Part shown: positions 26,281 to 33,682 of the stretch, in pieces
Numbering within the stretch: the stretch's first letter is position 1
Layout of the letters: each line of letters starts with the position of its first letter
Source of the DNA: Armatimonadota bacterium
GTDB taxonomy: Bacteria; Armatimonadota; Fervidibacteria; Fervidibacterales; Thermosaccharophagaceae
Assembly (NCBI GenBank): GCA_025062195.1
Contig: JANXAS010000027.1
Location: 1-44,015 of the forward strand
DNA: 44,015 nucleotides
Direction: 5' to 3'
Made by a program: the position numbers and the translations under genes
Notes under the pieces: model-generated
Databases searched by the model: none
Told to the model about the DNA's origin: nothing
The model's input: the letters and a program-made list of their open reading frames with translations, nothing else

Positions 26281-28257
26281 TTAGCCAGTTAGCCAGATCC
26301 CAAAATGATAGATGAGCCCTGCAACGATCGTTGCAATCACAAGCGGATAAATAACGGCGAGCGCTACTAACTTGAAAGAGCGCGTCTCAAGCCATATCGC
26401 AACAACAGTTGCAACGCACGGTATGTAAAGCATTTGGAAGGCGGTGAATGAAAGTGCTTGAAGAGGGGTCATCGCTTTGCGCAAGCTTTCCATCAACCCC
26501 TCTTGAGGGCTGCCGTAGAGCACGCTCAGTGTGGCGAGCGAATTTTCCTTTGCCAAAAAGCCGGTGACAAGCGCTGCGCAGGAGCGCCAATCAAGCCCGA
26601 TGAGTTTCCCGAACGGCTGGAGCAAAGAGCCGAGCTTGCCAAGATAAGTCTCATGCATCGGCGCACCAACCGGCAAATGTGAAAGCAGCCAGATGATGAT
26701 TGAGACTGACACAATGATGATTGAAGCGCGCTTTAAAAAAGCCACCACCTTATGCCAAGCGAACAGGATGATGTTGCGCATCGTCGGCACGGAGTAGATG
26801 GGCAGCTCTATCATCAACGGTGTTATCTCGCCCTTGATAGCAAACAGCCTCAGCAGTATCCCGGCAACGAAGACCATCAAGAGGTTAATCATGTGCAGCC
26901 CCAGCATCACTGTGACCTGAAGGTGCCTTGGGAAAAGAGCTGCGACAATGAACGCCATAACGCTGAGCCTTGCTGAGCATGGTATTATCGGGTTAAGGAT
27001 CGCAACCAAAACTCTATCCCTTTCGCTTTCAAGGATTCGGCTGCCCATAACACCCACGACATTGCACCCGTATGCCAAGATAAGTGGCAGTGCCGCCTTG
27101 CCATGCAACTTGAGCATATGCATTAGCCCATCCATAACGAAAGCCACCCTCGCCATGTATCCGCTATCTTCAAGGACGCTCATCAGGATGAAGAAGACAA
27201 CCAACACCGGCAACAGCGACATGACTGCTCCAAAGCCGGAAAGCGCGCCATCAATGATCAAGCCTTTGACGAAATCGCCAAAAGGTAGCATCGCCCTGAG
27301 CCGCTCACCAGCCCAAGAGATGATGCCATCAAGCGCTATAACAAGCGGTTCCGAAAGCCTGAATGTAAGCCAGAAGATGCACGCAAGCACAATAATAAAG
27401 ATGAGTAAACCGATGATCGGGTGCGCAAGGACATGGTCAAAGCTGTCTGTGATTGTTATTGCTTCTCTTGCTGGTCTATGCATGCACTGCGCCAGCGTTT
27501 CTCTCACCCATGCATATCTTGCATCGGCGATAAGCATTGGTGCTCTCTCGTTAGCCCTTAGCAACTCTTCAACTTGCTTCCAAAGGTCAGCATTGAGCGA
27601 GGCTTTGAGCAGCCGTTCAACTTCGGCATCGCCCTCAAGCAGCTTTACGGCAAGCCACCTTGGCGTGTAACCGCCTACAGCTTGCCTGCCGAGGAGTTCC
27701 TCCAACCGATTGAGCGTCCCTTCCAAACCGCTATAGCGTATCGGCTTTGGACTGACACCCACATCTCCGTTTGCGACCTCCACAATGCGTTCAACCAGTT
27801 CTCTAATGCCTTGAGCCCTCCTTGCAACCATTGGCACAGTCGGCACCCCAGTTTCCTCCTGCAGCTTGTGCGCATCAATCCTGTAACCCTTTGTCTCAGC
27901 CAGGTCCATCTTGTTGAGCGCCAAAATGACGCGATCGGTTAGCTCCAGCACCTGTGCAAGTAGGTAAAGATTGCGTTCAATGCCGGATGCGTCGGCTATC
28001 ACCACGACGATGTCTGGGCGCTCTTGGACTATGAATTCCCTCGCAATGAGCTCTTCAACTGAACTGGCTGTCAGGCTGTATATGCCGGGCAGATCAACGA
28101 TGTGAAGCACATGGTCGTCAAATCGGCAGATGCCCTCCTTTCGTTCAACAGTTTTACCCGGCCAGTTCGCCACATGCTGGTGCATCCCTGTAAGCATGTT
28201 GAAAATGGTGCTCTTTCCGACATTGGGATTGCCAGCAAGCGCAACACGAAGCTCCAT
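26281..28257 (-). CDS. feoB: Ferrous iron transport protein B
   Basis: FeoB is the GTP-gated inner-membrane Fe(II) importer. This 658-residue form has the N-terminal G domain: GNPNVGKST (G1, residues 9-17), the switch Thr36 region, DLPGIYSL (G3, 55-62) and NKMD (G4, 115-118). A spacer domain (~170-270) follows, then the membrane part with GCNVVGVMGSRILESERD (~415) and NPIIPCSARLSVMAF, the paired Gate motifs with the conserved Cys residues. Length is slightly short of the Escherichia coli protein (773). ATG 28257 is chosen over upstream in-frame starts because GGGGTGA lies 9 nt before it and the G domain would otherwise have a 40-residue tail. It is co-directional with feoA, 61 bases away. Confidence 0.96.
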   Translation of the reverse strand: MELRVALAGNPNVGKSTIFNMLTGMHQHVANWPGKTVERKEGICRFDDHVLHIVDLPGIYSLTASSVEELIAREFIVQERPDIVVVIADASGIERNLYLLAQVLELTDRVILALNKMDLAETKGYRIDAHKLQEETGVPTVPMVARRAQGIRELVERIVEVANGDVGVSPKPIRYSGLEGTLNRLEELLGRQAVGGYTPRWLAVKLLEGDAEVERLLKASLNADLWKQVEELLRANERAPMLIADARYAWVRETLAQCMHRPAREAITITDSFDHVLAHPIIGLLIFIIVLACIFWLTFRLSEPLVIALDGIISWAGERLRAMLPFGDFVKGLIIDGALSGFGAVMSLLPVLVVFFILMSVLEDSGYMARVAFVMDGLMHMLKLHGKAALPLILAYGCNVVGVMGSRILESERDRVLVAILNPIIPCSARLSVMAFIVAALFPRHLQVTVMLGLHMINLLMVFVAGILLRLFAIKGEITPLMIELPIYSVPTMRNIILFAWHKVVAFLKRASIIIVSVSIIIWLLSHLPVGAPMHETYLGKLGSLLQPFGKLIGLDWRSCAALVTGFLAKENSLATLSVLYGSPQEGLMESLRKAMTPLQALSFTAFQMLYIPCVATVVAIWLETRSFKLVALAVIYPLVIATIVAGLIYHFGIWLTG

Positions 28258-28318
28258 CCAAACTTCACCCCAAAATCTTTGAATGCCAAGCCCACGCATA
28301 TGGTGTGATCCGATAAAG

Positions 28319-28582
28319 CTACCTTGAGCCTTTCGCCCTGATGAGTATCTCCCTTGCCATCCCCCTGCCAATAGCAACTCTTACATCTCTCACATTGATT
28401 AACACAGGACCAACAAACGCATTTTGAATGACAGAGATCTCTGTGCCTACCGTGATGCCCAAACTGCTCAGGCGTTCCAACACCCTTCTGCCACCGTATA
28501 TAGCTTCAACGATGCCAACTTCACCCGACGGAAGCTCACTCAGCGGAACCAACCTTTTACATTCCGGTTCCTCGCTTTTCAT
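28319..28582 (-). CDS. feoA: Ferrous iron transport protein A (SH3-like FeoA)
   Basis: A small cytosolic protein of 87 residues with the FeoA SH3-like fold: RLVPLSELPSGEVGIVEAIY, RRVLERLSSLGITVGTEISV and GPVLINVRDVRVAIGRGMAREILI. The last block is the family signature GRGMAxxI. FeoA is thought to bind FeoB and to support iron transport. It is the first gene of the minus-strand train. An operator palindrome ends 12 bases upstream of its ATG (28595-28617), so expression is probably controlled by a metal-responsive repressor. The RBS is modest (TGGTGAT), which may be a cost of the overlapping operator. Confidence 0.95.
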   Translation of the reverse strand: MKSEEPECKRLVPLSELPSGEVGIVEAIYGGRRVLERLSSLGITVGTEISVIQNAFVGPVLINVRDVRVAIGRGMAREILIRAKGSR

Positions 28583-28594
28583 GTCGCATCACCA

Positions 28595-28617
28595 GATTTG
28601 AGAGTTTGTCTCAAATT
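28595..28617 (-). promoter_or_regulatory. Operator palindrome upstream of feoA, site A
   Basis: Two 10-bp arms (GATTTGAGAG, 28595-28604, and GTCTCAAATT, 28608-28617) flank TTT and match at 8 of 10 pairs. On the minus strand TTTGAGAC begins 11 bp after a -10-like CATAAT (28627-28632), so the site covers about +4 to +26 of the predicted transcript, where a bound repressor would block RNA polymerase. The same sequence and spacing occur at 29471-29493. Fur or DtxR/MntR-type regulators are the natural candidates, by gene context only. Confidence 0.75.
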
Positions 28618-28626
28618 GAGATTGCT

Positions 28627-28632
28627 ATTATG
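28627..28632 (-). promoter_or_regulatory. Putative -10 hexamer of the feoA promoter
   Basis: CATAAT on the minus strand differs from TATAAT at one base. No good -35 lies at the usual distance, so the promoter may need an activator or have an unusual -35. It is supported mainly by its exact 11-bp spacing to the operator, shared with the beta-barrel gene. Confidence 0.45.
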
Positions 28633-28827
28633 ACACCTGCCGCGCATTAAACTTGTGCTCCCTGAGCAACCGTAGCAAAGGCGCATGGCATCTTGTAACC
28701 GCTCCATACATAAGCATTAAGCCAAACATAGGCTTTGCTCAAGATTACAGATGCCGTTTACACATCGGATTTGAAGTTCAAATAACACTCCCCCAATCCA
28801 TTGGATGTTAATTATGCTCATCCCCAT

Positions 28828-29451
28828 TCACCTGAAAGTCCATGCAACGCTGAGGCGAAACTGCCTCTTGTCGGAAACGATGATAGCCGCCCCGAGCTCA
28901 ATTTGCTCATCAACACTAACATACATCCCAAAAGCGCCACCAGAGCTAGTTCCAAAAAAGCGCTCAACAGCAATGTATGTCTGCTCCGCAAGATAGTGTT
29001 TAACTGCTGTCCAAGAGTTCCAATTGCCATTGGAATAACAGTGACCAATATGAATTGAGAGCCTTCCAAATGACTTACTTAAAGCGATGTATTTCGTGGC
29101 GCTCAGATTTGACCCCCAATCCATGATACCAATTGCAACCTGAGGGTTTTCTTTCCCCTCCTTCAGCAACCTAAATTTGATGTTGAAAGCAAAGCAACTT
29201 CGCTCATCCTTAACGCTGTAGTAATCAATGCCTGCTTCAGCTGCTCCAAAACCGAGCTGCAAAAATGCACACTTTTCACCCAACGACCTCAATGAGCCGT
29301 TGTTTGCGGCTAAGGAAAGTTCAAAGCGTATTTCTTTGCGCTCCATCACTTCGGCAGTCGGATAAAGGATTGAGCCTGTCGGGGACGAATATGAGCTTTT
29401 AGCGTTACATAACACCACTAACATACAAGTGATGGTCCTGCGCCACCGCAT
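28828..29451 (-). CDS. Predicted outer-membrane beta-barrel protein, metal-regulated
   Basis: A 207-residue protein with a Sec-like signal (MRWRRTITCMLVVLCNAKSSYS). Its mature part then begins SPTGSILYPTAEV, a motif shared with YjbH-like outer-membrane proteins (SPTGLIxTPTA). The remainder alternates polar and hydrophobic residues with aromatic edges (FAFNIKFRLLKE, LSIHIGHCYSNGNW, FGMYVSVDEQIELGAAIIV) and ends FRLSVAWTFR, consistent with eight to ten strands. ATG 29451 is chosen because AAGGA lies 9-10 nt upstream; a longer frame would run through the operator and promoter. The operator at 29471-29493 is a perfect version of the one before feoA, so this gene probably belongs to the same metal regulon. 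Function, perhaps as a metal-linked porin, is inferred. Confidence 0.65.
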   Translation of the reverse strand: MRWRRTITCMLVVLCNAKSSYSSPTGSILYPTAEVMERKEIRFELSLAANNGSLRSLGEKCAFLQLGFGAAEAGIDYYSVKDERSCFAFNIKFRLLKEGKENPQVAIGIMDWGSNLSATKYIALSKSFGRLSIHIGHCYSNGNWNSWTAVKHYLAEQTYIAVERFFGTSSGGAFGMYVSVDEQIELGAAIIVSDKRQFRLSVAWTFR

Positions 29452-29470
29452 AGTGATATGTCCTTCCCCG

Positions 29471-29493
29471 GATTTGAGACTTTGTCTCAAATC
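29471..29493 (-). promoter_or_regulatory. Operator palindrome upstream of the beta-barrel gene, site B
   Basis: GATTTGAGAC (29471-29480), TTT, GTCTCAAATC (29484-29493): a perfect 10-3-10 palindrome. On the minus strand TTTGAGAC begins 11 bp after a -10-like TATACT (29503-29508), the same geometry as site A before feoA. The repeat of sequence and spacing at two genes is the main evidence for a shared repressor. Confidence 0.8.
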
Positions 29494-29502
29494 TGTCCAA
29501 GC

Positions 29503-29508
29503 AGTATA
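29503..29508 (-). promoter_or_regulatory. Putative -10 hexamer of the beta-barrel gene promoter
   Basis: TATACT on the minus strand, five of six matches to TATAAT. A loose TTGTGA lies 19 bp further upstream as a possible -35. The predicted start point falls just before operator B. Confidence 0.5.
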
Positions 29509-29577
29509 GCGCATTTTGAGCTTTGTATCACAACTAACTGTGCAGCATTCAAATGACATCCATTGAAGCCGATCTCA

Positions 29578-29644
29578 AAGTGGGACATGAACGGCGTTCT
29601 CCGCTCGCCAATGCATCACCGTTGCCCCCTTCCATGTCCCACTT
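29578..29644. repeat. Perfect 12-bp inverted repeat with 43-nt loop
   Basis: AAGTGGGACATG (29578-29589) is exactly complementary to CATGTCCCACTT (29633-29644). The loop contains smaller self-pairing segments (GGCG/CGCC; AACGG/CCGTT), so an RNA of either strand could fold into a long stem with a structured head. There is no U-run. It could be a non-coding RNA element, a relic of a mobile palindromic element, or a protein site. Confidence 0.55.
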
Positions 29645-29914
29645 GTGATAGCACCACATTTTGCTTTGCGCCTCACCATAAACACCTCACAGCCATGCCC
29701 CCAATTATGCCAGATTGTTTTTTCGAGGTGGTATAACTTCACCGCTGAAATTGCGCGCGATAATTGGCATCAGCAAAAATTCTGCTGCCGAGCATGGATT
29801 TAAACTGTTAAACTATACTGCCGATGAGCGGCGAACCTACATTCGTTATGTCTGAAAGAGCGGTTGCTCTGATGGGGTTGTAAATTTTTGGACTGCACAC
29901 AAGGGGGGTTTAGA

Positions 29915-30973
29915 ATGACGCCGAGGGAGAGGGTCTGGCGGGCTATACATCGTCAGTATCCAGACAAGGTCCCAAAGGAAGCTGGCTTCACACCGGCAGC
30001 ATACGAGCGCTTCAAAAGGGAAACCGGCTGTGATGACCCGGCGGCATACTTTGGCTTTGAGACAAGAGGTGTTGACTTCAAACCCTTGAAGGATGAGGAC
30101 AAGCCCGACTTCACACCCTACCTGAAGTTCCTGCCAGACGGCACAAAGATTGTGAGCGAGTATGGACACATGCAGGTGGCAGGGAACTTTTACCACTTTG
30201 CCAGATATGTTTTCCCGTTGGCTCATGCCGAGACCGTTGAGGAAGTCGAACACTATCCGCGCCCCGATGTTACATTGCCATACAGGCACGAACACCTTGA
30301 AGTGGAAGTAAAGCGTCTTCACGATGCTGGCTATTTCGTAAGCGGCTTTGCTGGGCACATCTTTGAGAGCACATGGCAACTGATCGGCATGGAGAAAATG
30401 TTCGTTGACATGCTTTTCAACCCGGCACTCGTTGAGGCGTTGCTTGAGAGGTTCACCGAAGATGCGTGCTTCCGCGCAAGGCGCTATGCCGAAGCCGGCA
30501 TTGACATGCTCCGCACAGGCGATGATGTTGGGATGCAGGATCGCATGATGATGGATCCGGACCTCTGGAGGCGCTTCTTAAAGCCTCGCTTGAAACGAGT
30601 CATTGAAGCCGCAAGGGATGTCAAGCCGGATTTGCCAGTGTGGTATCACAGCGATGGCTACATTATGCCAATCATTGAGGACTTGATTGAGGTCGGGGTG
30701 ACAGTCCTTAATCCAGTTCAACCAGAGTGCCTGGATGTCTATGAGGTCAGGAAGAGGTATGGTGATAGGCTCGCCTTCTGGGGCACCATAGGGACACAAT
30801 CAGTTTTGCCATTTGGCACTCCAGAGGATGTTAAACGAGAGGTCAAAAAGATGATTGAACTGTTCGCCCCGGGAATTGTTATAGCGCCGACTCATGTGAT
30901 AGAGCCGGATGTGCCCTGGGAAAACATCGTTGCGTTGTTTGAAGCGGTTGAAGAGTATGGAAGGTTTGGATAG
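29915..30973 (+). CDS. Uroporphyrinogen decarboxylase (URO-D) superfamily protein
   Basis: A 352-residue TIM-barrel protein of the URO-D/methylcobamide methyltransferase superfamily. TPRERVWRAIHRQYPDKVP is the usual N-terminus, and VWYHSDGYIMPIIEDLIEVG, LNPVQPEC and AFWGTIGTQSVLPFGTPEDV follow. The His of HSDG and Cys of QPEC stand where methyltransferase members (MtaA type) bind zinc. The Arg-rich N-terminal substrate motif of true HemE is not evident, so heme synthesis is unlikely; demethylation of an unknown methylated compound, or another role, fits better. No corrinoid protein gene is close by. ATG 29915 is preferred to the upstream ATG 29888 because AAGGGGGG lies 7 nt before it. It converges with the aminotransferase, 11 bases apart. 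Confidence 0.87.
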   Translation: MTPRERVWRAIHRQYPDKVPKEAGFTPAAYERFKRETGCDDPAAYFGFETRGVDFKPLKDEDKPDFTPYLKFLPDGTKIVSEYGHMQVAGNFYHFARYVFPLAHAETVEEVEHYPRPDVTLPYRHEHLEVEVKRLHDAGYFVSGFAGHIFESTWQLIGMEKMFVDMLFNPALVEALLERFTEDACFRARRYAEAGIDMLRTGDDVGMQDRMMMDPDLWRRFLKPRLKRVIEAARDVKPDLPVWYHSDGYIMPIIEDLIEVGVTVLNPVQPECLDVYEVRKRYGDRLAFWGTIGTQSVLPFGTPEDVKREVKKMIELFAPGIVIAPTHVIEPDVPWENIVALFEAVEEYGRFG

Positions 30974-30984
30974 AGCAACCTTTG

Positions 30985-32334
30985 CTACACCCTTGCAGCG
31001 CCGACTTTTGCCAGCGCTTCAACCTCAGCAATCGCATCAGCGAGTATTTTCAGACCTCTTTCGGCAAGCTCCCATGTGATGACAAGTGGTGGTGCAATGC
31101 GTATCACATTTCCGAACAAACCTATTGGGGCAATTAACAACAGCCCCTTTTCAAAAGCCCTGCGAATTATGAGCTTCGTCAAGTCGGGCGCCGGCTCCTT
31201 ACTCGTCTTATCCTTAACTATCTCAACAGCAATCGCAAGACCAATCCCTCTCGCCTCACCAACGATTTCATGTTCCTTTTCAACCTCCTTCAATTGCTCA
31301 AGCATTTTTGAGCCTACCTTCGCTGCATTCTCACACAGCCCTTCACGCTCAACTATCTCAATTGATGCAAGGGCAGCTGCACACGAGAGCGGGTTGCCGC
31401 CATTAGTGCTTGACATACTCCCCGGCTCAAGTATGTCCATTATGCGGGATTCGCCGACAACTGCGGAGCACGGCACGCCACAGGAGATGCCCTTACCGAG
31501 GCAAAGCAAGTTCGGCGTTATACCATAGTGCTCAAAGCAAAACATTTTGCCTGTGCGCCCGAACGAAGCTTGCACCTCATCAACTATGAGCAATACATCC
31601 CTCTCCCTGCACCACGCCTCAAGGCGCTGCATCCATTCAACCGGCGGTATGATTGACCCCGCAGCGCCTTGATATGTTTCAACAATCACCGCTGCCACAT
31701 CACCTGTAGTTTCCGTCTCAACGAGCCAGTCAAGGTAGGAGAGGCAATAGCAGTTGCATTGTGGATAAGTCTTATCAAACACGCACCTATAGCAGTAGCA
31801 GAATGGCGCAAAGTGAATTCCGGGAAGCATTGGACCAAATCTTCTCTTTACGCCCATCTTTCCGCCAACGCTCATGCAGGCATATGTGCGCCCGTGGAAT
31901 GCACCGTGAAATGAAATTATCTCATGCCTGCCGGTGTAGCGCCTTGCAATTTTTATCGCCGCCTCAATTGCCTCGCTGCCGGTGGTCAATATGAAAGCTC
32001 TGTCAAGGTTTGGCGGGGTTAGTTCCACAAGTTTTTTTGAGAGCATTATCCTGGGCACATTCGCAAAGTCATAACAGTTTAGCAGCTTTCCAGCTTGCTC
32101 TCTTATCGCAGCGACATGCTTAGGATGACAATGCCCGACATTCATCACAAGAACACCGGAGGTGAAATCAATGAACCTGTTGCCATCAACATCCTCAACT
32201 ACAGCGCCTTCTGCCCTCTCCCAAACGACCGGAACTTGATCGGAGAGCGAACGGCTCTCATAGCGCCTTGATAGCTCAAGGTATTGGCGAGACTTTGGTC
32301 CGGGAAGTTCCGTGACAATGCGCGGCACATCCAT
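30985..32334 (-). CDS. Class III aminotransferase, 4-aminobutyrate/ornithine type, with Cys-rich insert
   Basis: A PLP-dependent class III enzyme of about 449 residues. TTGSEAIEAAIKIAR binds the cofactor phosphate, DEVQASFGRTGKMF holds the conserved Asp, and LCLGKGISCGVP carries the Schiff-base Lys. It likely moves an amino group from an omega-amine such as GABA or ornithine to 2-oxoglutarate. Between them, FAPFCYCYRCVFDKTYPQCN with the following CYC forms a six-Cys insert; related thermophile enzymes have a shorter CYRC...C version, so this copy is unusually Cys-rich. Of the in-frame starts, ATG 32334 is chosen because AGGGG lies 8 nt before it. Followed upstream by the exported methyltransferase gene in the same direction. 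Confidence 0.9.
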   Translation of the reverse strand: MDVPRIVTELPGPKSRQYLELSRRYESRSLSDQVPVVWERAEGAVVEDVDGNRFIDFTSGVLVMNVGHCHPKHVAAIREQAGKLLNCYDFANVPRIMLSKKLVELTPPNLDRAFILTTGSEAIEAAIKIARRYTGRHEIISFHGAFHGRTYACMSVGGKMGVKRRFGPMLPGIHFAPFCYCYRCVFDKTYPQCNCYCLSYLDWLVETETTGDVAAVIVETYQGAAGSIIPPVEWMQRLEAWCRERDVLLIVDEVQASFGRTGKMFCFEHYGITPNLLCLGKGISCGVPCSAVVGESRIMDILEPGSMSSTNGGNPLSCAAALASIEIVEREGLCENAAKVGSKMLEQLKEVEKEHEIVGEARGIGLAIAVEIVKDKTSKEPAPDLTKLIIRRAFEKGLLLIAPIGLFGNVIRIAPPLVITWELAERGLKILADAIAEVEALAKVGAARV

Positions 32335-32475
32335 GTCCATCACCCCTGCAGGGTGAACTTCCCTCCACCGATCACCGCCCGAACGATATCATCCACTCAC
32401 TCGTCTTTTTGGGATGACTGGGGCGGCAATTGCCGAAAACGCAAAAGTGTTTTCCGCAACGCTTCGCGGCACGCC

Positions 32476-33639
32476 TCACTTGCTCATCTTTTCAGCTCTC
32501 CACTCGCCCTTTGTTTCCCATGCATCACAAGCCACTTCGCCAACTATTGTCTCACCCTCAACGAAACCGCTGAATGTTAACTCGCGCTCCCCTTTCTGAG
32601 ACCACAACTTGACCGAAAAGCGAACACATGCACCCCACAAATACGAGTCCCAAATTGCTGTTTCAGTCCCATCCGATACGAGCGAGAACAGCGGTATGCC
32701 ACGCTTATCTCGCCCAATTGTCAACTGCCCCGTCAACTCCCCATCTGGTGTCTTTGCCACCCACTTCCACCTTCCTTCAATGCCGACTTTGGCACGGCGC
32801 GCGTCCCAACGAAGTGATGTTCCATCAATGAGTTGCGTGCCCTTGAGTGCATCCCCGGATACCTTCCCGTTGAAAGTCATCTTCACTTCTCTGCCGCCGA
32901 GCTGTATCGTAGCCGAAAATGAGACCTCATTTCCGGTTACCTTCCCGTTGGTTATTTCACAAGCTGCTTCACCGATGCTCAGTGTGCCACTTAGCTTCTG
33001 AAATTCTTGTTTCAACTTGAGCGTGCACTCAACTGCCTTACCGTTTATTGTTGTCCTCCAACGCCATATTCCTGCAACGCCCGCTGGAACCACCCAGTAG
33101 TATAGGGTGCGTTGATAATCAACATTCACATTCACGACCTTGTCCGCTTCCCAATCACCCATTGAGTAGTTGTGAGAAACAATCCTCACTCCCGGCTTTA
33201 GTTCCCTTAATAGCTTCGGGCGCAACTTGAGCATGGCTGATGGCAGGACATACAGTGTGACGACCGTGGCATCGCTCACATCGCTCTTCATTGCATCTTC
33301 GGCTATGAAGCGCACCCTGTCTGAGACGCCCTCCCTCTCCGCGCCCTCCTTGCACTTCTCTATCAATTCGGGGTCTATATCAATTCCCACTCCCTTTGCC
33401 CCATACTTCTTCGCTGCCATAATGACTATCCTTCCATCGCCGCAGCCAAGGTCATAGACGATATCATCTTTCGTAACATTGGCGAGCTTAAGCATCTCTT
33501 CAACCACAGGCATCGGCGTGGGAACGAACGGACCAAATGAGACCTCTGGCTGAGCAGCTTTGCAGTGCCCGTGAGCGATAAGCAAAGCCGCTGCAAGCGA
33601 TACACTGGCAAAAGCTGTCATTGCCAAATTGCGCCTCAC
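32476..33639 (-). CDS. Exported SAM-dependent methyltransferase with C-terminal lipocalin-like repeats
   Basis: A 387-residue protein. It starts with a signal peptide (RRNLAMTAFASVSLAAALLI, cleavage near KAAQ at 27-30). FVPTPMPVVEEMLKLANV and then VYDLGCGDGRIVIMAA (residues 61-76, SAM motif I) and GVGIDIDPELIEKC form a class I methyltransferase domain to ~190. That N-terminal VPTP motif is shared with bacterial relatives of ATPSCKMT/FAM173 protein-lysine methyltransferases. Residues ~195-387 contain two similar beta-rich blocks (AGIWRWRTTING.. and EGRWKWVAKTPDG..) of lipocalin-like type. A SAM enzyme outside the cytoplasm is puzzling, as SAM is not known to be there. GTG 33639 has AAGGGGTGG 6 nt upstream. 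Confidence 0.8.
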   Translation of the reverse strand: MRRNLAMTAFASVSLAAALLIAHGHCKAAQPEVSFGPFVPTPMPVVEEMLKLANVTKDDIVYDLGCGDGRIVIMAAKKYGAKGVGIDIDPELIEKCKEGAEREGVSDRVRFIAEDAMKSDVSDATVVTLYVLPSAMLKLRPKLLRELKPGVRIVSHNYSMGDWEADKVVNVNVDYQRTLYYWVVPAGVAGIWRWRTTINGKAVECTLKLKQEFQKLSGTLSIGEAACEITNGKVTGNEVSFSATIQLGGREVKMTFNGKVSGDALKGTQLIDGTSLRWDARRAKVGIEGRWKWVAKTPDGELTGQLTIGRDKRGIPLFSLVSDGTETAIWDSYLWGACVRFSVKLWSQKGERELTFSGFVEGETIVGEVACDAWETKGEWRAEKMSK

Positions 33640-33682
33640 TTTGCACCACCCCTTTTGTTTGATGTTTTAGCGTTCGCATGGC

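Larger units (their letters stand above)
29452..29914. other. Divergent intergenic region between the beta-barrel and URO-D genes
   Basis: The 463 bases carry the operator and promoter of the beta-barrel gene (29471-29508) and, further on, a 12-bp perfect inverted repeat with a 43-nt loop (29578-29644). A -10-like TATACT lies at 29814-29819 without a clear -35 and may serve the URO-D gene. A 34-codon minus-strand frame (29575-29679) with GAGGTG before it overlaps the inverted repeat but has no other support. Confidence 0.55.

Noticed and set aside
26948-27670. 240-codon plus-strand open frame
   Set aside because: It lies wholly antisense to feoB, has no RBS and a Ser/Thr/Ile-rich product typical of a shadow of membrane-protein codons.
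29575-29679. 34-codon minus-strand frame with GAGGTG before it
   Set aside because: The RBS is fair, but the product matches nothing and its sequence is dictated by the 12-bp inverted repeat. Kept only as a note under that finding.
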